DNA of 64,000 nucleotides from Paenarthrobacter histidinolovorans (GCF_014647595.1 NZ_BMPM01000001.1:806001-870000); one strand, 5' to 3'. Shown: positions 56,066-64,000, numbered from the stretch's first letter. Numbers and translations: made by a program. The notes: a model not told the origin generated them from the letters alone.

Positions 56066-57706
56066 GTGGGCCAGGACGGTGCCGAAGTACAGCTCTCCCT
56101 TTCCGCAGTGGTTGCAGATACCGATGCGGACCGCCTGGCCCTGGCCTCGGAGGCCCTCGTCGCAGCCGGCTTCCGCGTTCTTCCTGCCAGGAACGCCGGG
56201 GAAATGGCTTCGCTGCTCCAGCACCAGGGTCCTTCGGTAGTAGTGGCGGAATGCGCGCTCGGCCGGTCCCTCCACAACCCCGGAATCCCGGTATTGCTCC
56301 TGCTCGGTGAAGCGGAATCGCTGGATGTGGAAGCACTCGAGTCGTGGCGGGTGGCCGACTACGTCATGGGCCCTGTCCGCGGTGACGAAATTGTCCATCG
56401 GGTACAGACCCTGATCGGCCGCTCAAAGGAACGGGCACGCTCCCGGGGTGAGGTCGAGGCATTGCGCGAAAGCCTGCGCGGCGTCTCGTCGGCTATCCGG
56501 GAAACCAATGACCCCCAACTGATCGCAGACCATGTTGTCCAAGGTTTCGGCGACGCCCTGGGCGTGGACCACGTCTGGTTTGCGACGTTCCAGGACGAAC
56601 GGGTCCCCACCATCCGCGCCCAATGGAGCCGCCCGGGATGCCCCATGCTTCCGGCCAGGCTGGGTGAGAGTGAGGGCACCATCATGGAGGTGGCCAACAA
56701 GTTGTGGGCCGCGGCCGATGTGCTGGCCGTAACCGACCACCGCGAGGACCCCGGTTCGGCCATCGCCTCCGCCCTGAAAACCTGGTCCACTGAACTCAAC
56801 CCCGTTTCCACCGTGCTGCTGCCCGTGGGTGAAGGCGCCTCAGCCATGGGCATCATCCTGCTCTCCACTGTGGAGGAGCGCCATGAGTGGACCCGACCGG
56901 AAATCGCGCTCCTGCAGCACGTAGCCGGAAACGTGGCACACGGGCTTATCCAGGGACACCTGATCAGCGCACAGCAGCGGGTCCTGCATCAACTGCGGCA
57001 ACTGGACAAGGCCAAGACCGACTTCCTGGCCACCGTGAACCACGAGCTTCGCACCCCGTTGACCTCCATCACCGCGTACCTGGACATGATCCAGGACGGT
57101 TCAGGCGGCCCGGTTCCTGACGGGATCAACAGGATGCTGGACGTCATAGCCCGAAACTCCAGCCGCCTGCGGAAGCTCATCGAGGACATGCTGACGGTGT
57201 CGATGCAGGACGGCAGCAATCTCGACCTCAAGCCCGTGGACATCGCCAAGCTCCTCCAGGTGGTCGTCGCTACGCTCAGGCCGTTGGCAGAGTCACGACA
57301 CGTGTCGGTGTCCGTGACTGAGGGTCCCGAGGACATCGAAGTCACTGCGGACGAGGCAAAGCTGGAACAGGTCTTCACGAACATCGTGGCCAACGCCATC
57401 AAGTTCACCCCCGAGGGCGGCCGCGTGGGCATCAGCAGCGCCGTGTCATCTTCCGAGGATGGCGGGCGGGCAGCGCTGGTGAAGATCGCGGACAACGGCC
57501 TGGGCATTCCCGAACACGACCTCCCCCACATCCTGACTCGCTTCTACCGGGCATCCAATGCCACTTCGGCCGCAGTTCCCGGCAGCGGCTTGGGCCTGGC
57601 AATCGCACACGACATCATCAGCCGCCACATGGGACGCATGGTGTTTGACTCCACCCTCGGCTCCGGAACCACAGTGTCCGTTGAGCTGCCTGTCGGCGGA
57701 CCGTAG
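56066..57706 (+). CDS. GAF-domain sensor histidine kinase with degenerate receiver-like N-terminus
   Basis: 546 residues. The first 115 have a receiver-like fold (SAVVADTDADRLALASEALVA) but the phospho-Asp position reads VVVAECALG, so it cannot be phosphorylated. A GAF domain follows (about 145-300, VDHVWFATFQDERVPTIRAQ). HisKA has H326 in ATVNHELRTPLTSITAYLDM and the ATPase has NIVANAIKFTPEGG and GSGLGLAIAHDII. Soluble, no membrane segment. Start GTG 56066 has AAGGGAAGGGG just before it; GTG 56048 would add six residues. No response regulator lies beside it, so it is an orphan kinase. Confidence 0.88.
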   Translation: MGQDGAEVQLSLSAVVADTDADRLALASEALVAAGFRVLPARNAGEMASLLQHQGPSVVVAECALGRSLHNPGIPVLLLLGEAESLDVEALESWRVADYVMGPVRGDEIVHRVQTLIGRSKERARSRGEVEALRESLRGVSSAIRETNDPQLIADHVVQGFGDALGVDHVWFATFQDERVPTIRAQWSRPGCPMLPARLGESEGTIMEVANKLWAAADVLAVTDHREDPGSAIASALKTWSTELNPVSTVLLPVGEGASAMGIILLSTVEERHEWTRPEIALLQHVAGNVAHGLIQGHLISAQQRVLHQLRQLDKAKTDFLATVNHELRTPLTSITAYLDMIQDGSGGPVPDGINRMLDVIARNSSRLRKLIEDMLTVSMQDGSNLDLKPVDIAKLLQVVVATLRPLAESRHVSVSVTEGPEDIEVTADEAKLEQVFTNIVANAIKFTPEGGRVGISSAVSSSEDGGRAALVKIADNGLGIPEHDLPHILTRFYRASNATSAAVPGSGLGLAIAHDIISRHMGRMVFDSTLGSGTTVSVELPVGGP

Positions 57707-57789
57707 GTTCAAGGCCCTGTGACAGCCCTGTCAATGCCTCGGCGGGACCACACCCGGGCGGTCACTAATGCGCGACATACTTTGAAACA

Positions 57790-57829
57790 AAAATTGATGC
57801 CCCGGGCCGTGGCCCGGGGCATCAATTTT
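57790..57829. terminator. Bidirectional hairpin terminator
   Basis: Perfect 19-base arms (57790-57808 and 57811-57829) with a two-base centre; the arms begin AAAATTGATGCCCC and end in T-runs on both strands. It serves the kinase (plus) and the small secreted peptide gene (minus). Confidence 0.92.
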
Positions 57830-57862
57830 ATGTCAAGTGGCCTTGAGAGGCTCCCCCAATGT

Positions 57863-58033
57863 TTAGTTCGGCCACCACCCGATGCTGGTGGTGCTCGTCT
57901 TGGTCGTGGTGGTGCTGTTCGGCCACCAGCCGATTGCCGTGCTGTCCTGCGAAGGCTCGGCATTAGCCGGAGCAGCGAATCCCGTTACTGCCAGAACTGC
58001 CGCCATGAGCAGGGTTGCCGCAAATTTCTTCAT
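57863..58033 (-). CDS. Secreted 56-residue peptide precursor with two IGWWPN motifs
   Basis: A 57-codon minus-strand gene. It reads MKKFAATLLMAAVLAVTGFA, APANA, then EPSQDSTA, IGWWPN, STTTTKTSTTS, IGWWPN and stops. The first 25 residues form a Sec signal peptide with an AxA site (ANA/E), so about 31 residues would be released. The two hexapeptides are at 34-39 and 51-56, the second exactly at the C-terminus, separated by a Ser/Thr-rich spacer. AAAGGGC lies about 9 bases upstream and a strong terminator 34 bases downstream, which supports a real single-gene unit. No family recognised. It could be a signal peptide-type pheromone, a wall-binding peptide or a ligand. Confidence 0.78.
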   Translation of the reverse strand: MKKFAATLLMAAVLAVTGFAAPANAEPSQDSTAIGWWPNSTTTTKTSTTSIGWWPN

Positions 58034-58070
58034 CCGCTATGCCCTTTCGTACTGATGCGAATTGTTGACT

Positions 58071-58089
58071 GTGACTTGAATAAAGTCAC
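58071..58089. promoter_or_regulatory. Palindrome in the divergent peptide/TPR promoter
   Basis: GTGACTT-gaata-AAGTCAC is a perfect 7-base inverted repeat. It sits 38 bases upstream of the peptide start and overlaps the -35 box of the plus-strand promoter, so a bound protein could affect both genes. No gene for the binder is known. Confidence 0.6.
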
Positions 58090-58104
58090 GGGGCAAACTA
58101 TACG
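58076..58104 (+). promoter_or_regulatory. Candidate promoter of the TPR-like/GGDEF-EAL operon
   Basis: TTGAAT (58076-58081), 17 bases, TATACG (58099-58104). Start of transcription would be near 58111, 14 bases before the ATG. The -35 box is inside the palindrome. Confidence 0.5.
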
Positions 58105-58124
58105 AGCTTTTCGTCGGCAATGAC

Positions 58125-59192
58125 ATGGATAATAGGCAGATGAATAGTCCCCACCTCGCCTCGCACCTCGTGGCCGGTCTTACGGCCCGGGCCAAATGGA
58201 AGGAACGGGATTTCGACGAGGCCTTCCGGCTTGCAAGTGAAGCCGCGGAGCTCGCCTCGGCCGCCGGGGACGACCATTCCTGGTGGGACATGCGTTACCT
58301 GCAGGCCGAATGCCTCCGGGACCAAGGACGGATCGAGGAATATCTGCACCTGGCCACGGACCTGAAGGACCACAGCTTCACAGCCACTTCGCCCGAGCTT
58401 GGTGCCAAAGCCGGAACCATGGTGGCCGTGGCATTCCAAGGCCTCGGCCGGCTCGCGGAGGCTGCCACCACCGCGGCCGATGCCGCGAAGCTCGCCTCTC
58501 TGGACCCTGACTTGCTGTACGTGCAGATTCTGGCCCAACGGGCGCTCATCGCTGCCCTGGCCGAGAGCCGGCTCCTGGATGACGCATGGCGGGAATGCCT
58601 TGTCCTGGAAACGCTGATCAACGACGACATTGACGAGGACACAGCCGGTAAGGGCTATTGGGTGATCGGCAACGTAGCTTTCCTGGCCGACCGGGTCGCC
58701 GACGGGGGCAGGTACCACGACCTTGCCGCAGAACGGCTGTCGCCGTCGAAAGACGTCGATCTGTGGGCACGCTTCAACCGTGCCTCAGCCGAAATGCGCC
58801 TCCAGGCCAAACTCGACGACGCCGCCACCTTGCGCTGCATCGAACGGGCTGAGCTCGCCACCGATATCGTTGGCGGATCCGAGCGGGACCACTTGGAGAT
58901 GTCGCTGGTCCGCGCCCACTGGAATTACCTCAACGGCCAAATGCAGGAAGCACTGGCCATCCTTGAGCCGTTGAGTGCCCGCTCTTCCATTTTGGCCACC
59001 CAAACTGCGGCCGAGGCCCACTTCCTCCTGGCCCGCTCATTGCTGGACTCCGGCCGGACCGACGAGGGCCTGGCAGCCTGCGAACTCGCCGCCAGGCTCT
59101 TCGACCAAGCGGCCCTGCCCGAGCGGAGTGCAGCCGTTCGCGACTACCTGCAGAAAACTGTTGAACTGCAGGACGGGCCCCCCAAGGTTTAG
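58125..59192 (+). CDS. TPR-like helical protein of unknown function
   Basis: 355 residues, soluble, nearly all helical repeats of 34-40 residues: DFDEAFRLASEAAELASAAG, RYLQAECLRDQGRIEEYLHL, MVAVAFQGLGRLAEAATTAA, LDDAATLRCIERAELATDIV, GQMQEALAILEPLSARSSIL, EAHFLLARSLLDSGRTDEGL. This is a TPR/SEL1-like array, a protein- or peptide-binding scaffold. The GGDEF-EAL gene starts 2 bases after its stop, so the two are one operon. It is divergent from the secreted-peptide gene. By analogy only, TPR receptors bind peptides in Gram-positive signalling. ATG 58125 or 58140 may be the start. Confidence 0.8.
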   Translation: MDNRQMNSPHLASHLVAGLTARAKWKERDFDEAFRLASEAAELASAAGDDHSWWDMRYLQAECLRDQGRIEEYLHLATDLKDHSFTATSPELGAKAGTMVAVAFQGLGRLAEAATTAADAAKLASLDPDLLYVQILAQRALIAALAESRLLDDAWRECLVLETLINDDIDEDTAGKGYWVIGNVAFLADRVADGGRYHDLAAERLSPSKDVDLWARFNRASAEMRLQAKLDDAATLRCIERAELATDIVGGSERDHLEMSLVRAHWNYLNGQMQEALAILEPLSARSSILATQTAAEAHFLLARSLLDSGRTDEGLAACELAARLFDQAALPERSAAVRDYLQKTVELQDGPPKV

Positions 59193-59194
59193 TC

Positions 59195-60748
59195 GTGTCC
59201 GAAGCAAGCATGTATTCCGGCAACGATCCCCGCTTGGAGCTGCTCCTCGAAGGGATCGTCCGGCTCGCGGCAGGGGACCTGACCACCCGGGTGCAGGTCT
59301 CCGAAGCGCGCGATGAGATCGACGCCGTGATCATGGGCACCAACCTCCTGGCCGAGGATCTGCAGATAGTCTACGAGGAGCTCGAACAGCGGGTGCAGGC
59401 CCGTACCCAACAGCTCAACGAAGCCCACCTCGCCATGCGCCGCATGGCCATGACCGATCCTTTGACGGGCCTGCACAACCGTTCGGCATTCGCCTCCGCG
59501 CTCAACGAAGTGCAGGCCGGGGAAGCGGACGGCAGGAAGCGCGCGGCCATCCTGTTGCTGGATATGGACGGCTTCAAAGCCATCAATGACTCCCTGGGCC
59601 ACACCATCGGCGACAAAGTCCTGGAAACCGTAGCCGGGAGAATCAGCGGAGCGGTCCGGGAACAGGACATGGTGGCGCGGATGGGTGGCGATGAATTCGC
59701 GGTGTTGATCCCCGGAGTAACCCCCAGCGAAGCCGCCGTCATCGGCAACCGCATCCTTGCCGCCGTCGTGGAAGTCATGGCGATTGAGGGCCAGCACCTC
59801 CGGTGCGGTGCCAGCATGGGCCTGCGCATGGCCGAGCCCGGCCAGCGCGCGGAGGAACTCATGATGGAAGCGGACATCGCCATGTACGAGTCCAAATCCG
59901 ACGGCCGGGGGCGACTGAAAGTCTTCGAACCGGCCATGTTGCATGCGCGGCAGATGCGCAACCAACTCGTCGGCGAACTCAAGGAGGCAATCGCCGGATC
60001 CCAGCTGGTGCTCCACTACCAGCCCATCGTCAGGCTGGACACCCGGGAAATCGAAGGCGTAGAGGCGCTGGTCCGCTGGAACCACCCCACCCGCGGACTC
60101 GTCATGCCCGATGAATTCATCCCCATTGCCGAAGAAACGGGCATGATTTCCGATCTTGGCGGCTGGGTGCTCCGCACCGCCGTCGAACAGTTGAAGCAGT
60201 GGCGAAGCGACCCACTGACCCGACGCCACCACTTCAGCATGCGCATCAACGTTTCGGCGGCGGACCTGCAGCGGTTGGAGTTCGTGGAGGACGTGCGGGA
60301 AGCACTTGCTTCGGCGGATCTGGACCCGTCACTCCTGGTGCTTGAACTGACCGAGAGCGCCGTCATCCAGGGAAACGACCTGGACCGATACACCCTTAAC
60401 AGCCTGCGCCGCCTGGGCGTGGGCCTGGAGATCGACGACTTCGGCACGGGCTATTCGTCCATCAGCTATCTGCGGCAGTTGCCCGTGGACACAGTGAAAG
60501 TGGACAGGACGCTCCTGTCAGCACTGGGAAGCGATCCTTCCCAGCCTGCCCTCCTGGCAGCGGTCCTGCAGCTCATCCGGGCATGCGGGCTGAAGGCCGT
60601 CTGGGAGGGCATCGAAACTGCGGAACAGGCTGAGTATCTGTTGGGCATCGGCTGCACCAGTGGACAGGGGTACTTCTTCAGCAGGCCGCTGGCCGAGGCG
60701 CAGCTGACCGAGCAACTAAAGCACCACGACACCTGGCCGGTCAGCTGA
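59195..60748 (+). CDS. GGDEF-EAL bifunctional-type c-di-GMP protein
   Basis: 517 residues. The N-terminal stretch (LTTRVQVSEARDEIDAVIMG) is a HAMP-like helix region without membrane segments, then a GGDEF domain with GGDEF at 164-168 and I-site REQD (155-158), then an EAL domain with EALVRWNHP, NVSAADLQRLEFV, LELTESAV, DDFGTGYSS and GIETAEQAEYL. Both halves carry their catalytic residues, so it may make and break c-di-GMP. Start GTG 59195, 2 bases after the TPR gene. The stop overlaps the convergent acetyltransferase stop by 8 bases. Confidence 0.93.
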   Translation: MSEASMYSGNDPRLELLLEGIVRLAAGDLTTRVQVSEARDEIDAVIMGTNLLAEDLQIVYEELEQRVQARTQQLNEAHLAMRRMAMTDPLTGLHNRSAFASALNEVQAGEADGRKRAAILLLDMDGFKAINDSLGHTIGDKVLETVAGRISGAVREQDMVARMGGDEFAVLIPGVTPSEAAVIGNRILAAVVEVMAIEGQHLRCGASMGLRMAEPGQRAEELMMEADIAMYESKSDGRGRLKVFEPAMLHARQMRNQLVGELKEAIAGSQLVLHYQPIVRLDTREIEGVEALVRWNHPTRGLVMPDEFIPIAEETGMISDLGGWVLRTAVEQLKQWRSDPLTRRHHFSMRINVSAADLQRLEFVEDVREALASADLDPSLLVLELTESAVIQGNDLDRYTLNSLRRLGVGLEIDDFGTGYSSISYLRQLPVDTVKVDRTLLSALGSDPSQPALLAAVLQLIRACGLKAVWEGIETAEQAEYLLGIGCTSGQGYFFSRPLAEAQLTEQLKHHDTWPVS

Positions 60749-61319
60749 CGCTGCGGGTCCACGGACGGTGCCGGTTGCGCCACTCAGAATCCAGGATTGC
60801 GTAAATGTTCTCCGTGGCCCACTGGCCCTTGTAGTGCCAGTTGTCCACCAAGGTTGCCTCCAAACGCATCCCGAGCCGGTGGCAGACCGCTGCCGAGCCT
60901 TCGTTGAGGGCGTCCAGCTTGGCGTCCACGCGGTGGAAGGACAAGTGCTCGAATGCCAGGCGCAGAACGGCTTCGGCTGCTTCGGTGGCGTACCCGTGGC
61001 CGCGGGCATCCGGGTGCAGGATCCAGCCAAGTTCTCCCTGCCCGGTGCCCTCCAGCCATTTCAGCACTACCTCCCCCACCAGGCCCGGCTGGTCCTGGCG
61101 CTCAATGGCCAGGCAAACCCAGTCCCCTTCCTGGTTGAACTCGAAGTTGGCGTAGCGCCCCAGGACTTCCATGGACCTGGTCTTGGTGAGTTCGTGGCGG
61201 AACAGGAAGCGGGCTGTTTCGGGGAGGGCCTGGTATTCGTGGAAGCGTTCGAGATCTTCCACGACGAAACGGCGCAGGATCAGGCGGTCGGTGACAATCG
61301 GGAGCTCAATTTCGGGCAT
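60741..61319 (-). CDS. GNAT family N-acetyltransferase (RimJ-like)
   Basis: 192 residues. IVTDRLILRRFVVEDLERFH at the start, VGEVVLKWLEGTGQGELGWI, HPDARGHGYATEAAEAVLRL (acetyl-CoA loop) and LNEGSAAVCHRLGMRLEATL are the GNAT landmarks, close to RimJ/ribosomal-protein acetyltransferases. The substrate could be a small molecule or protein N-terminus. ATG 61319 is chosen; a GTG two codons earlier is possible. The C-terminal end (RPWTRSVS) lies within the 3' end of the EAL gene on the other strand. Confidence 0.87.
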   Translation of the reverse strand: MPEIELPIVTDRLILRRFVVEDLERFHEYQALPETARFLFRHELTKTRSMEVLGRYANFEFNQEGDWVCLAIERQDQPGLVGEVVLKWLEGTGQGELGWILHPDARGHGYATEAAEAVLRLAFEHLSFHRVDAKLDALNEGSAAVCHRLGMRLEATLVDNWHYKGQWATENIYAILDSEWRNRHRPWTRSVS

Positions 61320-61389
61320 GCACACGAGGCTACTAGGCCGGGACGAATAGTGGCCCAGTCTTGACACGTGGCGCGATCTGGGATTACCT

Positions 61390-61403
61390 AATGAACATTC
61401 GGT
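61390..61403. promoter_or_regulatory. Putative PaaR operator before paaI
   Basis: On the minus strand ACCGAATGTTCATT, matching the paaA site ACCGACCGTTCGTT at 11 of 14 positions. It lies 24 bases upstream of the paaI start. Extended, ACCTAATG-AA-CATTCGGT (61386-61403) is an 18-base imperfect palindrome. Confidence 0.6.
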
Positions 61404-61427
61404 AAATAAAGCTGGAGGCAATGACGC

Positions 61428-61886
61428 ATGGTTGAAACAACCCTCTCCGGTGCATCGCACCACATCCTGACGAACGACTACGCGTCCGAATGGATGGGTA
61501 TCGAGGTCCTCAAACTCGACGACGGCCACGCCACCATCCGCATGCACCTCCGGCAGGAGATGCTCAACGGATTCGGCATGGCCCACGGCGGCATGATCTT
61601 TGCCTTCGGCGACACCGCTTTCGCACTGGCCTGCAACCCGGCCAACCCGACGCCCGAGGAGGCGGCCTCCATCACGGTAGCCTCCGGCGTCGACATCAAC
61701 TTCATCAAGCCGGCCTTCCAAGGCCAGGTGGTTACCGCCGTCGCAAACCGCCGAGCAAGCACCGGACGCAGCGGGCTGTACGACATCCAGATCTTCGCGG
61801 CTTCACCCGACGCCACCCCCGACACCGCGCCCGGCGAACTCATTGCCGAGTTCCGTGGCCGCAGCCGTACCATCTCCAAGAAGTAG
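61428..61886 (+). CDS. paaI: Hydroxyphenylacetyl-CoA thioesterase PaaI
   Basis: 152-residue hotdog-fold thioesterase. The active-site helix NGFGMAHGGMIFAFGDTAFA and VDINFIKPAFQGQVVTAVAN are typical of PaaI. It rescues CoA from dead-end (hydroxy)phenylacetyl-CoA. ATG 61428 is preceded by GGAGG (GCTGGAGGCAATGACGC). It begins a paaI-paaK-paaR transcript, 8 bases before paaK. A PaaR-like site is upstream. Confidence 0.92.
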   Translation: MVETTLSGASHHILTNDYASEWMGIEVLKLDDGHATIRMHLRQEMLNGFGMAHGGMIFAFGDTAFALACNPANPTPEEAASITVASGVDINFIKPAFQGQVVTAVANRRASTGRSGLYDIQIFAASPDATPDTAPGELIAEFRGRSRTISKK

Positions 61887-61894
61887 GAACCCCC

Positions 61895-63244
61895 ATGACC
61901 CAGAACACCGTGGCCGCACCCGCTACTGCCGACTCCAAGGCCAGTGCTCCCGTGCTGGACCGTGAAGAGACCATCTCCCGCGACGAACTCGAGGCACTGC
62001 AGCTCACCCGCCTGCAGCACACCGTGGCCTACGCCTACGACCGCGTTCCCCTGTACAAGCGCAAGTTCGACGAAGCCGGCGTGCACCCCACCGACCTGCG
62101 CGAGCTCAGCGATCTTGGCAAGTTCCCGTATACCACCAAGGAAGACCTCCGCCTGGAGTACCCGTTCGGCATGTTCGCCGTGCCGCAGGACCAGGTGGCA
62201 CGCATCCACGCCAGCTCCGGCACCACCGGACGGCCAACCGTGGTGGGCTACACCAAGAACGACCTCGCCAACTGGGCAACCCTGGTGGCCCGCTCCTTCC
62301 GCGCCTCCGGCGTCCGGCCCGGCATGAAGGTGCACAACGCCTACGGCTACGGCCTCTTCACCGGGGGCCTCGGTGCGCACGCAGGCGCCGAAGCGCTGGG
62401 CTGCACCGTCATCCCCATGTCGGGCGGCCAGACCGAACGCCAGATCCAGCTCATCCAGGACTTCAAGCCGGACGCCATCCTGGCCACCCCCACGTACCTG
62501 CTCACCATCGCCGACGCCATGGCGCACATGGGTATCGATCCCACGTCCACCTCGCTCAAGTACGCCGTGCTCGGCGCCGAACCGTGGACCGAAGAGATGC
62601 GCCACGAACTCGAAGTCACCATGAACATCAAAGCCTCGGACATCTACGGGCTCTCCGAAGTCATGGGTCCGGGCGTCGCCGGCGAAGCTGTTGAGACGCA
62701 GGACGGCTGCCACATCTGGGAGGACCACTTCCGCCCCGAAATCATCGATCCCTTTGATCACTCCACGGTCCTTGCTGACGGCGAACCGGGCGAGTTGGTG
62801 TTTACCTCTTTGACCAAAGAAGCCCTGCCCATCATCCGGTACCGCACCAAGGACCTCACCCGCCTGCTCCCCGGCACCGCACGCCCCGCGCACCGCCGTA
62901 TGGGCCGCATCACCGGACGCAGCGACGACATGATCATCCTCCGCGGCGTGAACCTCTTCCCGTCCCAGATCGAAGAAATCGCGCTCCGTATCCCCGAGCT
63001 CAGCCCACACTTCCAACTTGAAATCACCCGCCCGGAGGGCAAACGCATGGACTCGCTGACCGTGAAGATCGAGCGGCGCGAAAACGTCACCGCTGATGCC
63101 GGCACGACGGCGGCACACGCCTTGCGTGAGCAGATCAAGATCCACGTCGGGTCATCCTGCGTCGTCGATGTTGTGGAGCCAGGTTCGCTTGAGCGGTCAA
63201 ATGGCAAGCTCCGCCGGATCTACGACATGCGGCCCAAGGGCTGA
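61895..63244 (+). CDS. paaK: Phenylacetate-CoA ligase
   Basis: 449 residues of the AMP-forming ligase family, activating phenylacetate to phenylacetyl-CoA, the substrate of the epoxidase encoded 25 kb upstream. The P-loop SSGTTGRPTVVGYTKNDL starts near residue 107; HNAYGYGLFTGGLGAHAGAE, then LGAEPWTEEMRHELE, YGLSEVMGPGVAGE and IRYRTKDLT match PaaK. The C-terminal lid has GRSDDMIILRGVNLFPSQIE. ATG 61895. It differs from the E. coli protein mainly by a longer N-terminus. In some nomenclatures this gene is paaF. Confidence 0.96.
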   Translation: MTQNTVAAPATADSKASAPVLDREETISRDELEALQLTRLQHTVAYAYDRVPLYKRKFDEAGVHPTDLRELSDLGKFPYTTKEDLRLEYPFGMFAVPQDQVARIHASSGTTGRPTVVGYTKNDLANWATLVARSFRASGVRPGMKVHNAYGYGLFTGGLGAHAGAEALGCTVIPMSGGQTERQIQLIQDFKPDAILATPTYLLTIADAMAHMGIDPTSTSLKYAVLGAEPWTEEMRHELEVTMNIKASDIYGLSEVMGPGVAGEAVETQDGCHIWEDHFRPEIIDPFDHSTVLADGEPGELVFTSLTKEALPIIRYRTKDLTRLLPGTARPAHRRMGRITGRSDDMIILRGVNLFPSQIEEIALRIPELSPHFQLEITRPEGKRMDSLTVKIERRENVTADAGTTAAHALREQIKIHVGSSCVVDVVEPGSLERSNGKLRRIYDMRPKG

Positions 63245-63281
63245 GCGCCTCCCCCCGTTGAGATCATGAGAAAATGCCAGC

Positions 63282-63884
63282 ATGCCTACTGAGACCACCA
63301 CCAAGCGCGGACGGCCCGGTTATGACCAGCAGTCGGTGCTCCGCATCGCCGTCGACGTCTTCAACCGCCACGGGTACGACGCAACGTCCATGGGCATTCT
63401 GGCCGAGAACCTCGGGATCTCCAAGTCAGCCATCTACCACCACGTGCCGTCCAAGGGCGATCTTCTGAAGCTCGCCCTGGACCACGCGTTGGGCGGTCTT
63501 GAGGCCATCCTGGAGGAGCCCTCGGCCACGTCAGGGCCCGCCGATGCACGCCTCGAGTTCGTGCTGCGGCAGACCATCGCCGTGCTGGTGGACCGGCTGC
63601 CGTTCGTGACCCTGCTCCTGCGATTGCGTGGCAACACGGAGATCGAACGGGACGCACTGGAACGCCGGCGCGCGTTCGACCACAAGGTAGCTGAACTGAT
63701 CTCCGCTGCCCGCGAGGACGGCTCCCTGCGCCAGGACATCGATCCCCGGACCGTCACACGCCTCCTGTTCGGCACCATCAACTCGATCGTCGAGTGGTAC
63801 AAGCCCGGCGGCTCACTGTCCCCCGAGAAGCTCGCGGACGACGTCATCACCATGGCCTTCGACGGACTCCACACCGCAGCCTGA
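63282..63884 (+). CDS. paaR: TetR-family repressor, PaaR-like
   Basis: 200 residues. The N-terminal TetR DNA-binding domain (VLRIAVDVFNRHGYDATSMG, ILAENLGISKSAIYHHVPSK) is followed by a ligand domain. It lies 37 bases after paaK. In Actinobacteria, PaaR represses paa genes until phenylacetyl-CoA binds. Two matched operator-like motifs in the window (38255 and 61390) lie before both paa units. ATG 63282. The PaaR assignment rests on context. Confidence 0.85.
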   Translation: MPTETTTKRGRPGYDQQSVLRIAVDVFNRHGYDATSMGILAENLGISKSAIYHHVPSKGDLLKLALDHALGGLEAILEEPSATSGPADARLEFVLRQTIAVLVDRLPFVTLLLRLRGNTEIERDALERRRAFDHKVAELISAAREDGSLRQDIDPRTVTRLLFGTINSIVEWYKPGGSLSPEKLADDVITMAFDGLHTAA

Positions 63885-63928
63885 CCCTCCCGCACAGCCC
63901 ACGCCCTCAGACGCGCAGGCTCAAAACG

Positions 63929-63959
63929 AAACGCCCTCCCACAATGTGGGAAGGCGTTT
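63929..63959 (+). terminator. Terminator after paaR
   Basis: AAACGCC (63929-63935) pairs with GGCGTTT (63953-63959); an inner CCCAC/GTGGG extends the stem, with a T run following. It ends the paaI-paaK-paaR unit. Confidence 0.85.
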
Positions 63960-64000
63960 TGTTCGTGAGCCGGCGTCACCACCAAACCCCAGGGACCTGA

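Noticed and set aside
61478..63145. 555-codon minus-strand frame over paaI/paaK
   Set aside because: Shadow of paaK; Gly/Val/His-rich composition with no recognised domain.

Overview
The window is high-GC Gram-positive DNA with long, tightly packed open frames, frequent GTG and TTG starts, and stop/start overlaps of the GTGA, ATGA and TAATG types. The gene content (kdp operon, actinobacterial paaABCDE cluster, GAF-ANTAR regulator, class E-type LAVTG sortase signal, CmtR-like sensor, MmyB-like XRE regulator) points to an actinobacterium of the Micrococcaceae, most like Arthrobacter or Paenarthrobacter. This is inferred from family content; no database search was possible. No rRNA, tRNA, CRISPR array, transposase or integrase was seen.

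Layout. 1-4064: end of kdpB, then kdpC and the kdpD/kdpE potassium sensor pair. 4.1-13.3 kb: small regulators and single genes (GAF-ANTAR, CmtR/CDF metal pair, DUF1349, MarR, SelO, small membrane proteins and lipoproteins). 13.3-16.9 kb: a sulfide/persulfide island under a CstR-like repressor, with four ATACCCC-type operators. It holds a rhodanese-DUF2892 protein and a persulfide dioxygenase-rhodanese fusion, and also a frameshifted TauE/SafE exporter, a deleted rhodanese remnant and a frameshifted DUF2231 gene. 17-25 kb: VIT1-type transporter, flavin monooxygenase plus butanediol dehydrogenase, two aldo/keto reductases and two regulators. 25.5-31 kb: an ECF sigma factor fused to its own zinc-binding anti-sigma-like segment and a membrane anchor, a 400-base structured leader, and a six-repeat LAVTG cell-wall protein.

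31.7-38.3 kb: a PQQ-like lipoprotein and the phenylacetyl-CoA epoxidase operon paaABCDE plus an enoyl-CoA hydratase/isomerase. The matching paaI, paaK and a paaR-like TetR gene lie 23 kb away at 61.4-63.9 kb, and both transcription units carry the same 14-base operator-like motif. 38.4-45 kb: a low-molecular-weight phosphatase, a LysM protein, and a hybrid kinase coupled to a REC-GGDEF diguanylate cyclase. 44.9-52.2 kb: a five-gene surface-glycan operon (GT2, GT4, flippase-GT39 fusion, GT4, PIG-L deacetylase). 52.3-61.3 kb: oligopeptidase B, a methyltransferase, a second copy of a small DUF7793-like protein, a histidine kinase, a 56-residue secreted peptide with two IGWWPN motifs, a divergent TPR-like protein, a GGDEF-EAL protein and an acetyltransferase.

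The most novel items are the IGWWPN-repeat peptide opposite a TPR-like/c-di-GMP gene pair that share a palindromic promoter region, the self-contained membrane sigma factor with a Trp/Cys-rich tail, the structured RNA leader before the LAVTG protein, and the partly decayed sulfide island.
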